Positions 1-7,979 of a stretch of 44,540 nucleotides of DNA are shown here, piece by piece. Every line of letters starts with the position of its first letter. The stretch's first letter is position 1. A program made the position numbers and the translations under genes. The DNA is from an uncultured Chloroflexota bacterium. Its GTDB lineage: Bacteria > Chloroflexota > UBA4733. Under the pieces are notes generated by a model. It ran no database searches. It saw nothing but the letters and a program-made list of their open reading frames with translations, and had not been told where the DNA came from. The stretch lies in NCBI GenBank assembly GCA_937967325.1, contig CALBSQ010000249.1, positions 1 to 44,540 on the forward strand. Direction: 5' to 3'.

Positions 1-1098
1 GCACTCACCCTCCTGATCGGTGGCTCCTTGCTCTGGCTGGTGGCCAGCCCGACGCAGCTTGGCCTGCGCCCGCGGCTCATCATCGCCCTGGCCGCCGGCA
101 GCGGCATCGCGCTGCTCAACGTCCTGGTCACCGCCTGGCTCATGTTCATCTCACCGCACGACCTGGGCCTACTCTTGCTGCTGCTCATCTTCTCCTTGCT
201 CGTGTCGCTCGCTTTCGCCGCGGTGCTCTCCCGCGCCGTGATGAGCTGCATCGCCCAGGTGGTCGCCGGCACGCGCAGGCTGGCTGACGGCGACTTCGCC
301 GTGCGGGTGGACGTCGTGGGCCACGGAGAGCTGGCCGACCTCGCTCGCGACTTCAATCGCATGGCGGAGCGAGTGCAGTCAGCATTCGAGCACGAGCGAG
401 AGCTCGACGCCGCTCGTCGCTCGCTGGTGGCGAGTGTCTCCCACGACCTGCGCAGCCCGCTGGCGTCAATTCGGGCCGCGGTCGAGGCGCTGAACGACGG
501 GATCGTGTCAGAGCCGGAAGTTGTCCAACGCTATCTGCACAGCGTGCTGCAAGACGTGACGCGGCTGTCCCGACTCATCGACGACCTCTTCGAGCTGGCG
601 CGACTCGACGCCGGCTCCGTAACGCTCAGCCTTGAGGAGACATCGCTCAGCGACCTGATCTCCGACACGCTGGAGAGCATGCGCCTGCGCGCGGAACAGC
701 GTGGCATCAGGCTGGACGGCGCGGTGGAGGGTGAGCCGGTAGTGCGCGCCGACGCCGCCAAGATCCAGCGCGTGCTCGACAATCTGGTGGAGAATGCCTT
801 GCGCTACACGCCGTCGGGCGGGTCCATCCAGCTCGTGGCGCGCGAAACGCCGGACGCCGCCTATGTGGAGGTGCGCGACACCGGTGACGGGATCGCCCCA
901 TCCGATCTTCCCCACGTCTTCGATCGCTTCTACCGCGGCGATCCCGCGCGCCAGCGCACCGGCGGCGCCGGTTTGGGTCTGGCCATTGCCCGAGGCTTCA
1001 TCGAGGCGCACGGGGGGACCATCGCCGTGGCCAGCCGCCCCAGTCAGGGCGCCGTGTTCACCTGCCGGCTGCCGCGCTCCCGCGCTGCCCACGGCTGA
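1..1098 (+). CDS. HAMP-domain sensor histidine kinase, 5' end outside window
   Basis: This is a membrane sensor kinase that autophosphorylates on histidine and passes the phosphate to a response regulator, probably encoded just upstream. The frame is open from base 1, so the sensor part is missing; the first in-window start-like codon is TTG at 28. Counting from that TTG, two hydrophobic segments (about residues 16-40 and 47-68) lead into a HAMP domain (about 65-117). The H-box SVSHDLRSPL follows with His139, then the N-box NLVENALRYTP, the G1 box DTGDGI, the F region and the G2 box GAGLGLAIARG. All catalytic boxes are intact. The phosphorylation partner is not visible. An OmpR-like regulator would be usual for this architecture, but that is inference. 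The stop is followed by a palindromic stretch and then the toxin-antitoxin pair. Confidence 0.93.
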   Translation, partial: ALTLLIGGSLLWLVASPTQLGLRPRLIIALAAGSGIALLNVLVTAWLMFISPHDLGLLLLLLIFSLLVSLAFAAVLSRAVMSCIAQVVAGTRRLADGDFAVRVDVVGHGELADLARDFNRMAERVQSAFEHERELDAARRSLVASVSHDLRSPLASIRAAVEALNDGIVSEPEVVQRYLHSVLQDVTRLSRLIDDLFELARLDAGSVTLSLEETSLSDLISDTLESMRLRAEQRGIRLDGAVEGEPVVRADAAKIQRVLDNLVENALRYTPSGGSIQLVARETPDAAYVEVRDTGDGIAPSDLPHVFDRFYRGDPARQRTGGAGLGLAIARGFIEAHGGTIAVASRPSQGAVFTCRLPRSRAAHG

Positions 1099-1113
1099 CT
1101 CCATCGCCATGTA

Positions 1114-1140
1114 GCGTTGGACGCCCAACGCGCGAGTTGG
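1114..1140. promoter_or_regulatory. Overlapping palindromes upstream of the FitAB-type pair
   Basis: GCGTTGG (1114-1120) pairs with CCAACGC (1125-1131). The same CCAAC then pairs with GTTGG (1136-1140), giving alternating GTTGG/CCAAC/GTTGG boxes that end 12 bases before a TATAAT. Ribbon-helix-helix antitoxins commonly bind such palindromes to repress their own operon. It could instead be a weak terminator of the kinase gene. Confidence 0.35.
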
Positions 1141-1152
1141 GTAAGGGGGAGT

Positions 1153-1158
1153 TATAAT
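1153..1158 (+). promoter_or_regulatory. -10 box TATAAT for the toxin-antitoxin pair
   Basis: A perfect TATAAT lies 36 bases upstream of the antitoxin ATG. No good -35 is seen at 16-18 bases, so the promoter may be weak or use other contacts. The leader would be about 30 bases and contains GGGGAG just before the ATG. Confidence 0.45.
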
Positions 1159-1193
1159 GGCTCCAAAATAGACTCGCGGACGGGGAGTGAGCC

Positions 1194-1430
1194 ATGAATC
1201 TGTCTATCAAGAATGTCCCAGACGATGTCGTTGAGCGGCTTCGGGCACGCTCCCGCGATCATCATCGGTCATTGCAGGGTGAGTTGCTTGCTGTCATAGA
1301 GGAGGCGCTGGGGCCAAAGCGACTGACGGTGGAGGAGGCGTATCAGCAGATCGCCTCTTTGGATCTTTGCACCGCCGGCGATTCGACAGAGATCATTCGC
1401 GAGAGCCGTGATGCCCGCGCTGGTTGCTGA
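1194..1430 (+). CDS. FitA-like ribbon-helix-helix antitoxin
   Basis: This small 78-residue protein should bind DNA and neutralise the toxin encoded just downstream. The N-terminal pattern MNLSIKNVPDDVVERLRARS followed by SLQGELLAVIEEAL is the Arc/MetJ ribbon-helix-helix fold typical of FitA and some VapB antitoxins. The C-terminal half is the expected toxin-wrapping tail. The ATG is preceded by GGGGAG at good spacing. The gene overlaps the toxin start by about 20 bases, so the two are translationally coupled. Autoregulation through the palindromes just upstream is likely but inferred. Confidence 0.85.
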   Translation: MNLSIKNVPDDVVERLRARSRDHHRSLQGELLAVIEEALGPKRLTVEEAYQQIASLDLCTAGDSTEIIRESRDARAGC

Positions 1431-1791
1431 TGCCTCCGTGCTGGCCGCGATTGCCTTCGGCGAGCCGTTGGCTCAGGAAGCGCGCACACTCCTCCAGGGC
1501 GCCCATTTGTACGAGCCCAGCCTCCTTCCCTACGAACTGGCGAGCATTGCGCGCGCCAAGATTCGTCGTAGTCCCAGTCAGCGCGACCTCCTCGTACGAG
1601 CTCTGCGGATTGCGCTCTCGATAGACATGCAACTGATCGACGTGGATCAGGTAGCAGTCGTTCGGCTGGCTCTGTCGGCAGGTCTGACGACCTACGATGC
1701 CACCTACGTGCACCTGGCACGCTCCCTGGGCGTACCCGTGGTCACGTTTGATCGACAGTTGCGAACGGCGGCGGAACGTCCGGACCAGTAG
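1408..1791 (+). CDS. PIN-domain ribonuclease toxin (FitB/VapC type)
   Basis: This is a predicted Mg-dependent RNase toxin of about 127 residues. The PIN acidic residues are visible: Asp in VADASV near the N-terminus, a central Glu in the YELASIAR helix, Asp in TTYDATY, and Asp in VTFDRQL near the end. The start is GTG 1408 or ATG 1411. Both lie inside the antitoxin gene, the usual arrangement for this pair. The gene converges on the MFS exporter gene. Its target RNA cannot be told from sequence. Confidence 0.88.
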   Translation: MMPALVADASVLAAIAFGEPLAQEARTLLQGAHLYEPSLLPYELASIARAKIRRSPSQRDLLVRALRIALSIDMQLIDVDQVAVVRLALSAGLTTYDATYVHLARSLGVPVVTFDRQLRTAAERPDQ

Positions 1792-1827
1792 CCTGGTCAC
1801 CTGGCTGGCGAGCTATCCGACGCGCCC

Positions 1828-3120
1828 TCACCGTGACGCGCTGCCCACCGCGGCCAACATCTCGTCGCGGGCTTCGACCGGCTGCTCCGGAGCTGCCGGG
1901 GGACCCGGCGTGGACCGGATAAGGAACAGTCCGAGCACACCGGCCACGACGAGGATGACCCCTCCGGCCGAGATCACCTGCCGAACCCCGAACAGGTCGG
2001 TCAGCGTGCCGCTGGCGGTCATGGACAGGATGATGGCCACCGCCATGCCCGTGTTGACCAGGCTCATGACACGGCCCATGTACTCGTTCTCCGCCGCCAG
2101 TTGGATCATCGTCATGAACGCGACCATGATGGGCGGGAAGCCGACGCCTACGAAGAACAGCACGGCAGCCGCGACCGGAAGTGTCGGTGTGCGGGCGTAG
2201 ATAAACGTGCCGATGCCGTTCAGCATGACGGCGGCCGCCAGGATGCGGTGGTAGCGTCCCGCCGCCCACCGGCTCAGCAGCGCAATGGTGATGCCGCCGA
2301 GCAACTGGCCGACGCCGGTGACGCTGAGGAGCACGCCAACGTCCTCGGAGCGCAAATGCAAGGCGCGGGTCACGAACACCACGTCGAGCACACTCAGGCC
2401 ACCCACGCCCAGCAGAGCCACGAATACGAAAACGATGAGCGACATCAGGAACCTGGACCGGCGGACGTAGCGCAGCCCGGCCGCCATCTCGGCGAAGAGG
2501 GAGCTCTTGCTGCCATTGGCACGCTCCGGGCGCGGCGCCGGCACACAGGCCAGCAGCGGCATGGATAAGAGGTAGAAGGCGATGATCACCAGCATCAAGG
2601 GACGTGGCCCGATCGCGGCGAACAACAGCCCGGTGAGGCCCGGGGCGATCACGGGGACCACGCTATTCGAAATTTGCAGCAGACCGTTCGCCTGCCCAAT
2701 CGCCTCCTGTCCGACGACCGTGGGCAAGGCCGCCGCGGCGGCGGGCATGAAGAACTGTGATGCTGCGTTGACCAACAGGGTCACGATGAGGATGATGGGA
2801 AACCCGGCCTTGTCATGCACCAGCAGCAGGGGAAGGAGCGCGACCGCCTGCACCAGCACGACCGTCGCCATCGTGCGGCTGCGGTCCCAACGGTCGACGA
2901 AGACGCCGGCGAACGGCGCCAACAGCAACAGCGGCAGCGCCTCGGCCAGCCCCACGAGGCTGACGCCCACGCCCGAGCCGGTGAGCGCGTAGACCCAGAT
3001 CAACACAGCGGTGCGCTGGGACCAGGGAGCGAGCAAGCTGAGCAGTTGGCCGCCCAGCAAGAACGCGAATCCGCGGTTGCGCAACAACGACAGCAAGCGA
3101 TATCCCTCCCACCCCATCAT
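1828..3120 (-). CDS. MFS transporter, MFS_3/EntS-like exporter family
   Basis: This is an integral membrane secondary transporter with about 12 hydrophobic helices. It begins at RLLSLLRNRGFAFLLGGQLLSLL and carries an MFS signature loop between helices 2 and 3 (FAGVFVDRWDRSRTM). The arrangement resembles the MFS_3 / enterobactin-exporter EntS group, which includes drug and siderophore exporters; the substrate is unknown. The frame stays open upstream to 3237, but the extra 39 residues are not hydrophobic and look unlike the family, so I chose the ATG pair at 3120/3117. No strong ribosome site separates these options. It lies downstream of and codirectional with the large regulator gene. Confidence 0.88.
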   Translation of the reverse strand: MMGWEGYRLLSLLRNRGFAFLLGGQLLSLLAPWSQRTAVLIWVYALTGSGVGVSLVGLAEALPLLLLAPFAGVFVDRWDRSRTMATVVLVQAVALLPLLLVHDKAGFPIILIVTLLVNAASQFFMPAAAAALPTVVGQEAIGQANGLLQISNSVVPVIAPGLTGLLFAAIGPRPLMLVIIAFYLLSMPLLACVPAPRPERANGSKSSLFAEMAAGLRYVRRSRFLMSLIVFVFVALLGVGGLSVLDVVFVTRALHLRSEDVGVLLSVTGVGQLLGGITIALLSRWAAGRYHRILAAAVMLNGIGTFIYARTPTLPVAAAVLFFVGVGFPPIMVAFMTMIQLAAENEYMGRVMSLVNTGMAVAIILSMTASGTLTDLFGVRQVISAGGVILVVAGVLGLFLIRSTPGPPAAPEQPVEARDEMLAAVGSASR

Positions 3121-3405
3121 CCCACGATGCCGGCAATTTGTGCGGTCCGGCATCTTGCAACGCCGTATCAACGTAGCCCCAGCTCGACCGCGGCAATCCC
3201 AGACATCGGCGCCATGCATTGCGATGGCGGTATCCATTCGCCGGAAGCTGGGCCGACCAGGTCGGCCGGGGAGGAAGCGCCTGGATGTGGTACGAAATAA
3301 GGCGCGACGCTACAACCTTATGGCGCCGAGCATGGCCTTGCAGCACGCGCCTCCCAAGACGGACGACCTCATTGCTCGCATGCCGCGCGCGGTGAATCCC
3401 ACTGG

Positions 3406-6210
3406 CTATGGCCGGAGCGGCGACGACGCGTGACCGGCGATGGTCAGGCTGTCCTCAGCGATCATGGCATAGGAAACTGCCTGATCGAGGTCCGTGGTCA
3501 TGCCCGCGCTCCAGGCGTCGCGGAATTCCCGCTCGTCCATATTCGCTCTCACGGTCGCTACCTGTCGCTCCACCGCCTCCCGTGCATAGGTGAAGAGGTC
3601 TCCAGAGCGCGCATACGCGTCGCCCACGTCGCGTTTGCCCTCCGCCGCGGCGAACAGGTGTGCCGCACGCTCGTACTGTCCGGCCCGTAGCGCCCCCTCG
3701 GCCAGCTCATAGAGGCAGTCCGCGATTGCCCGCGGATGGCCCTGTTGCTGGCGCGTCACCAGGGCCTCGCGGAAGAGATCCATCGCCTCCGCCTCGTTCC
3801 CTTGATGACGTGCCACACGTCCGAGGTCGGTGAGGGCCCAAGCAATCACTTCCCTATCGCCAAGGTCCCGAGCCACCAGAAGCGCCTCCTGGAGGCGCGC
3901 CGTTGCCAGATCGTAGCTGCCGGCGTGGTCGGCCAGCTCACCCAGGCGAACGAGCACAACCGCCAATCCTTGCCTCGCGATGCTGTGCTGCTCATCTAGC
4001 GCGCGGTAGGTCGACAGGCTCGCCTCGAAGCGAGCCTGCGCTGTTCGGTAATCGCCCTGATACATGGCCAGGTCGCCCAACCGCCAGTCCGCCCCAGCCG
4101 TGGTCGCCTGATCTCCGAGCGCTTGCCAATAAGTCCGACTCTCGGTCAGCAGCCGTGACGCTCCAGCATGCTCCCCGGCGAAGGTGGCCAACTGGCCGAG
4201 CAGAAGCTGAAGGGCGGCGATCCCTTGTGGGTCGTGCAATCCGCGATATAAGGCCAGGCTCTCCTCGGCCAGTGGTAGAGCGCTCGGGTCACGAGTCCCG
4301 GCGGCGCTAGCTTGCCCGGCGAGCGCCGCCGCCAGCCGCGGCGGGTTACCGACCAGTCGCCAGATAGCGACACTCTCCGCAAAGCGGTCATGCGCCCGGA
4401 GGGAGTCGCCGCGGGCCAGGGCAAAGACTCCCATTCCCAGAAGCGCCAGCGCTCGTGCCGGCGCTTGATCCTCCGCGCCGGGCAGCTGAAGCGATCGATC
4501 CAGCCAGTGCAGCCCTTCAGTCCAGCGGTTGCGACTCAGCCAGAACCACGCCATGGCTCCGGCGAGACGCATCGACTCTTCAGCGAGCTGCTGCTCCTCG
4601 AACCAGCGCAGTGCGGCTCGCAGGTTGTTGTACTCGGTCTCCAGTCGAAGCACTCGGCGCGCCTGGAGATCCGGGTCGCCGGCAAGGTATTGGCCCTCAT
4701 TCGCCTCAGCGAGCTCCAGGTAGTACTGCGCGTGCCGTTGCTGCAGGCTGTCGGTTTCGATGTTGGCTTCCAGCTGCTCCCAGGCGTACTCGCGGAGGGA
4801 CTCCAGCATCCCGAAGCGGGGCTCGCCACTCGCCAGCTGCACTTGCCAGAGCAGGCGCTGTTCCACGAGCGCCGACAATCCGTCGAAGACGGGGGAGGCG
4901 GATGAGGTGACGGCTTCGGCTGCTTCCAGTGTGAAGCCGCCGGCAAAGACGGCCAGGCGGCGGAAGAGCGTTTGGGAGCTGCTGTCGAGCAAATCGTGAC
5001 TCCAGTCGATCGCGGCGCGCAGCGTCTGATGTCGTGCCGGCAGGTCCTGATCGCCGCCGGTCAGCAAGGGCAGGCGGCGCTCCAGCCGGGCCAGCAGGGT
5101 CGAGGGAGGCAAGAACCGCAGTCGCGCCGCCGCGAGCTCGATGGCGAGGGGCAGGCCGTCTAAGCGACGGCAGATCTCGGCAACGTCTGGGGTGTTCTCA
5201 TCGCTCAACGTGAAGTCGGAGCGAACCGCTCGGGCTCGCTCCAGGAAGAGCCGCACCGCTTCCGACTCCAAGCAAGCGGCAAGTGACGACGCGGAAGCCC
5301 GATCGGGCAGGGTAAGTGGTGGGATGAGGTAATCGTGCTCGCCGCCGACGCGAAGCGGCGCTCGGCTCGTCGCCAGCACGGTGAGCTGAGGCACACCTTG
5401 GAGGAGGGTTGCCACCAGGGGCGCCGCCGACAGCACGTGCTCGAAGTTATCGAGCACGAGCAGGAGGCGACGGTCCCTCAACTGCTCCTGAAGCGTCTCC
5501 ACCAAGGGACGGCCGCTCGCTTCTTGAACGCCGAGTGCCTGGGCAATCGCCGGGAGCACGACCGTGGGGTCAGAGATAGCGGCCAATGAGACGAAGCAAA
5601 CGCCGTCCGCGAACGACTCGCCGTGGAGGGCAGCTGCCTGCAGCGCAAGACGGGTCTTACCCGTCCCGGGAGGGCCGGTGAGCGTGATCAGCCGGGCGGA
5701 GGATAGCAAGTGCTCGATCTCCGCCAGTTCACGGGCTCTCCCCACAAAGCTGGTGATCCAGATAGGCAGGCGGCGGCTGGGCGATAACGTGCGTTGAGTC
5801 AACTGGGAAGTGGGCCACGCGGCCGCGACATCGTCGCGTTGCCACCTCGACCGAATGAGCGATGTGACCGCCTCCAGTGCGGCCGCCAGCTCACGCTGAT
5901 AGGTACTGCGACTGATGGCGAGCGCTTGCTGTACGGCCGGCGTCTCCAATTCGTCGAGATAGCGGAGGGTGAGCAGACGATGGCGACGCTGGGCCGGAGC
6001 TGTCGCGGAGGATGTGTGGCCCGGCTGCAAGGAGGCGATCGCCTCTTGTAGCGCTTGGCTTAGTCGCCTGCCCACGTTCCATGCATCGTTACTTTGTTCC
6101 TGGCTGGTGAAACGTGCTAGCGGATGGGTCTGCAGGTAGGCATAGTCATGAAGATGCCGCAGCGCATCGCGGACCTGCTCCAGCATGTCCCCGCGATCGT
6201 TACCGTCCAT
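3406..6210 (-). CDS. AfsR-like ATPase/TPR regulator with N-terminal sigma-4-like helices
   Basis: This 934-residue STAND-type signalling ATPase is likely a transcriptional regulator. Residues about 75-120 (RYLDELETPAVQQALAISRSTYQRELAAALEAV) resemble a sigma-70 region-4/HTH segment, not the winged SARP domain of classical AfsR. After the lead-in WITSFVGRARELAEIE comes Walker A GPPGTGKT (about 179-186) and Walker B LLLVLDNFEH (about 244-253). The typical AfsR stretch RRLDGLPLAIELAAARL and LLTGGDQDLPARHQTLRAAIDWSHDLL follow. The C-terminal half is a long array of TPR-like helical repeats. A second regulator of this class sits at the other end of the window. ATG 6210 lacks a clear ribosome site; ATG 6186 is an alternative. 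Signal and targets are unknown. Confidence 0.88.
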   Translation of the reverse strand: MDGNDRGDMLEQVRDALRHLHDYAYLQTHPLARFTSQEQSNDAWNVGRRLSQALQEAIASLQPGHTSSATAPAQRRHRLLTLRYLDELETPAVQQALAISRSTYQRELAAALEAVTSLIRSRWQRDDVAAAWPTSQLTQRTLSPSRRLPIWITSFVGRARELAEIEHLLSSARLITLTGPPGTGKTRLALQAAALHGESFADGVCFVSLAAISDPTVVLPAIAQALGVQEASGRPLVETLQEQLRDRRLLLVLDNFEHVLSAAPLVATLLQGVPQLTVLATSRAPLRVGGEHDYLIPPLTLPDRASASSLAACLESEAVRLFLERARAVRSDFTLSDENTPDVAEICRRLDGLPLAIELAAARLRFLPPSTLLARLERRLPLLTGGDQDLPARHQTLRAAIDWSHDLLDSSSQTLFRRLAVFAGGFTLEAAEAVTSSASPVFDGLSALVEQRLLWQVQLASGEPRFGMLESLREYAWEQLEANIETDSLQQRHAQYYLELAEANEGQYLAGDPDLQARRVLRLETEYNNLRAALRWFEEQQLAEESMRLAGAMAWFWLSRNRWTEGLHWLDRSLQLPGAEDQAPARALALLGMGVFALARGDSLRAHDRFAESVAIWRLVGNPPRLAAALAGQASAAGTRDPSALPLAEESLALYRGLHDPQGIAALQLLLGQLATFAGEHAGASRLLTESRTYWQALGDQATTAGADWRLGDLAMYQGDYRTAQARFEASLSTYRALDEQHSIARQGLAVVLVRLGELADHAGSYDLATARLQEALLVARDLGDREVIAWALTDLGRVARHQGNEAEAMDLFREALVTRQQQGHPRAIADCLYELAEGALRAGQYERAAHLFAAAEGKRDVGDAYARSGDLFTYAREAVERQVATVRANMDEREFRDAWSAGMTTDLDQAVSYAMIAEDSLTIAGHASSPLRP

Positions 6211-6288
6211 GCCAATGCCGGGACGCTACTGGACAAGAAATGGCTGTTGCCGCCTCATCTGCACGCGTCGAAGCGTGTCTGCCGCCGT

Positions 6289-6318
6289 ATTGTACGTGGC
6301 GTCACCGCCTTACACCAA
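6289..6318 (-). promoter_or_regulatory. Possible promoter of the AfsR-like regulator
   Basis: On the minus strand TTGGTG (6318-6313) is followed after 18 bases by TACAAT (6294-6289). That gives a leader of about 70 bases to ATG 6210. The match is fair but was not tested against chance. Confidence 0.3.
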
Positions 6319-6391
6319 CACGCCGTTGACCTCGCGGTAACCCAACTTCGCCAGGCGGCTTACGGCAACAATAAGGTCAGGAAGATGCCGC

Positions 6392-6625
6392 ATGGCGCTG
6401 GGGAAACGCAAGGGCCGGGAGGCGCTTGTGGTCCGGCGCCCGCCGGCCCTTGGTCGGGCTTACTTGCCCTTCTTGGCCTTCTTGGCCTTGGCCTTCTTCG
6501 CCATTGTGAGCGCCTCCATCTCCGACACCGCTGGGCGCATCGCCGAGCACATCCTCGGCGGTGGTACGGCCGGTCGCAGCGTCGATACCGGCGGGTACGT
6601 CAGTCTACCAGGTTGGAGCCGCTAG
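6392..6625 (+). CDS. Possible small single-pass membrane protein
   Basis: This 77-residue ORF has a basic N-terminus (KRKGREALVVRR), one hydrophobic helix (YLPFLAFLALAFFAIVSASI) and a Gly-rich tail. Support: AGGAAG at 6379-6384 is seven bases before the ATG, codons in the second half begin mostly with G or A, and third positions are GC-rich as in neighbouring genes. Against it: the hydrophobic stretch is the antisense of a lysine/alanine run (MAKKAKAKKAKKGK, 6504-6460 minus strand) that has its own GGAGG eight bases upstream. Only one strand is likely to code. I do not recognise a family. Confidence 0.35.
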   Translation: MALGKRKGREALVVRRPPALGRAYLPFLAFLALAFFAIVSASISDTAGRIAEHILGGGTAGRSVDTGGYVSLPGWSR

Positions 6626-6656
6626 CGGGCGATGGGAACGTCGGAGGATTCGGTAC

Positions 6657-6688
6657 ATGAGACAGGCCTGACACAACCGTGACACAAG
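6657..6688. promoter_or_regulatory. Three 11-bp-spaced direct repeats, OmpR/PhoB-like box
   Basis: TGAGACAG (6658), TGACACAA (6669) and TGACACAA (6680) recur with an exact 11-base period. Winged-helix response regulators of the OmpR/PhoB family bind direct repeats with this spacing. The site lies about 70-100 bases upstream of the small gene at 6761 and the cupredoxin gene. Which regulator binds is unknown. Confidence 0.4.
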
Positions 6689-6760
6689 GATGGGCGGGAT
6701 TGACCGCCTGATGCGGCGCGGGACAGGAGACTACATCGTCGTGTAAGAAAGGTGAGCCAC

Positions 6761-7000
6761 ATGCCAAATCTTTACCAGCTCGAGGCTCTGGCAACTGAAC
6801 GCCGGACAGCGCTGCTGGCCGAAGCAGCGCGACAGGATCTTACTCGCCGGGCGACGGTCGGCCGACAGCACCGGACGCTCGTTCGGTGCTACTTGCGCTG
6901 GGCGGAGGCGGCGATTCCTCACCGCTCGCCACGAGAAGGACCCGCGATGTGCGCGAGTCACGAAATGCGAAGGATCGAACGATGCTACTCAGGAGAATAA
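6761..7000 (+). CDS. Small hypothetical protein upstream of cupredoxin
   Basis: This is a 79-residue basic protein. Its first 30 residues (MPNLYQLEALATERRTALLAEAARQDLTRR) form an amphipathic helix. Similar short N-terminal helices occur in many small uncharacterised proteins of Chloroflexota and Actinomycetota; this is a recollection and not a search result. ATG 6761 has AAGAAAGG eight bases upstream. A GTG at 6752 is an alternative that would overlap that site. The tail carries two cysteines and no known motif. The gene overlaps the cupredoxin start by about 19 bases, so the two are probably co-translated. No function is assigned. Confidence 0.5.
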   Translation: MPNLYQLEALATERRTALLAEAARQDLTRRATVGRQHRTLVRCYLRWAEAAIPHRSPREGPAMCASHEMRRIERCYSGE

Positions 7001-7563
7001 CTCAGCAGCTCGGCTACGTGGGTCTGGGCACTGCAGCCGCGGCCATACTGGCCGGGTCGGCGGCGCCACCCACACTGGCCGATGGGACGGCCGCGGTGAG
7101 CATGACGGAGCCGACGGCCGAACATTACGCCTTCACCGCGAACACCATCACCGTGCCGGCGGGGACGACGGTCAACTGGACCAATGCGACTGATGCGCCG
7201 CACACCGTTACCTCCGACGCCGGTGCCTTTGGATCCGGATTGCTCAACCAGAACCAGACTTTCCGGTTCAGCTTCGCGAGTCCGGGGACCTACAATTACC
7301 ACTGTACGGTCCACCCGTACATGCACGGCAGCATCGTGGTGACGTCCGCTCCCGCCGCACCGGCCCCTGCACCTGCCGCGCCCACGGTTGTTGCTCCGGC
7401 GGCAGCCGCACCCGCTCCGGCTCCCGTTGCGCCAGCCCGAGTGCCCACGAGCATGCCAGGAACGGGCGGAGGCGGGGGCGCGCTGCTGACGGAGGCCGGC
7501 GCCGCGGCAACATTGCTCGGCGCTCTCTGCGGCTTGGTGGCGGCAGCTCGCCGACGAAAGTAA
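6982..7563 (+). CDS. Secreted plastocyanin-like cupredoxin with MPGTG-type C-terminal anchor
   Basis: This is a 193-residue exported type-1 copper protein, a likely one-electron carrier outside the membrane. A signal peptide (basic MLLRRITQQLG, then an Ala-rich core) precedes the cupredoxin domain at about 40-120. The four copper ligands are in place: His74 in DAPHTV, and Cys108, His111 and Met114 in HCTVHPYMHG. A Pro/Ala linker (about 121-155) leads to MPGTG (158-162), a hydrophobic helix and the terminal RRRK. That layout copies a sortase sorting signal. The ORF is open upstream to 6886, but that part has no signal peptide, so ATG 6982 is preferred. No sortase gene is in the window, so anchoring is inferred; the tail could simply be a membrane anchor. 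Confidence 0.9.
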   Translation: MLLRRITQQLGYVGLGTAAAAILAGSAAPPTLADGTAAVSMTEPTAEHYAFTANTITVPAGTTVNWTNATDAPHTVTSDAGAFGSGLLNQNQTFRFSFASPGTYNYHCTVHPYMHGSIVVTSAPAAPAPAPAAPTVVAPAAAAPAPAPVAPARVPTSMPGTGGGGGALLTEAGAAATLLGALCGLVAAARRRK

Positions 7564-7583
7564 CCGAGAACGGAGAGCGTGCG

Positions 7584-7850
7584 GTGAAAGGTCGAACGGA
7601 GCCGGACCTCCCGCAAGACCGGGCGGCTGACAGCTTGGTCCAAGCGGCGACGCGGCTCATCGCGCTTGATCCCGACTTGGGACTGGCCCTGGATGCGCAG
7701 CTCCTACTGCTCGACGACATCCGTGAGCTTCTCGCGCCGCGCCTTCAGGCGGAAGTCACCGCTAAGGTAGCGGCAGGACACGAGGTCCGCAAATCCACCG
7801 ACGCTGAGGGTGCTTTCCCACGGCGGAGGACAGAGAATCGGACGGAGTAG
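7584..7850 (+). CDS. Small hypothetical protein, helical and acidic centre
   Basis: This 88-residue predicted cytoplasmic protein lies 20 bases after the cupredoxin stop and may be in the same transcript. GTG 7584 is preceded by GGAGAG at usable spacing. The middle (ADSLVQAATRLIALDPDLGLALDAQLLLLDDIRELLAPRLQ) is strongly helical with regular leucines, and the tail is charged. No signal peptide, membrane segment or known motif is seen, and I do not recognise the family. Confidence 0.5.
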   Translation: MKGRTEPDLPQDRAADSLVQAATRLIALDPDLGLALDAQLLLLDDIRELLAPRLQAEVTAKVAAGHEVRKSTDAEGAFPRRRTENRTE

Positions 7851-7979
7851 ATTGCGTTCGAAACTCGGCGGTCTCTCGAGTAGCGCCGGCGCTGATCCGT
7901 TCGTACCCGGTCCCACGAAATTCTGAGCGGATAAGCCGTCTATCTGGTTCCGGGTGATGTTCAGAAAGGCCTGCCATCG

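Noticed and set aside
6310..6393. 27-codon minus-strand ORF ending LAKLGYREVNGVLV
   Set aside because: Looks protein-like and is in frame with the lysine-rich micro-ORF above it, but has no ribosome site and overlaps a possible promoter; too short to support.
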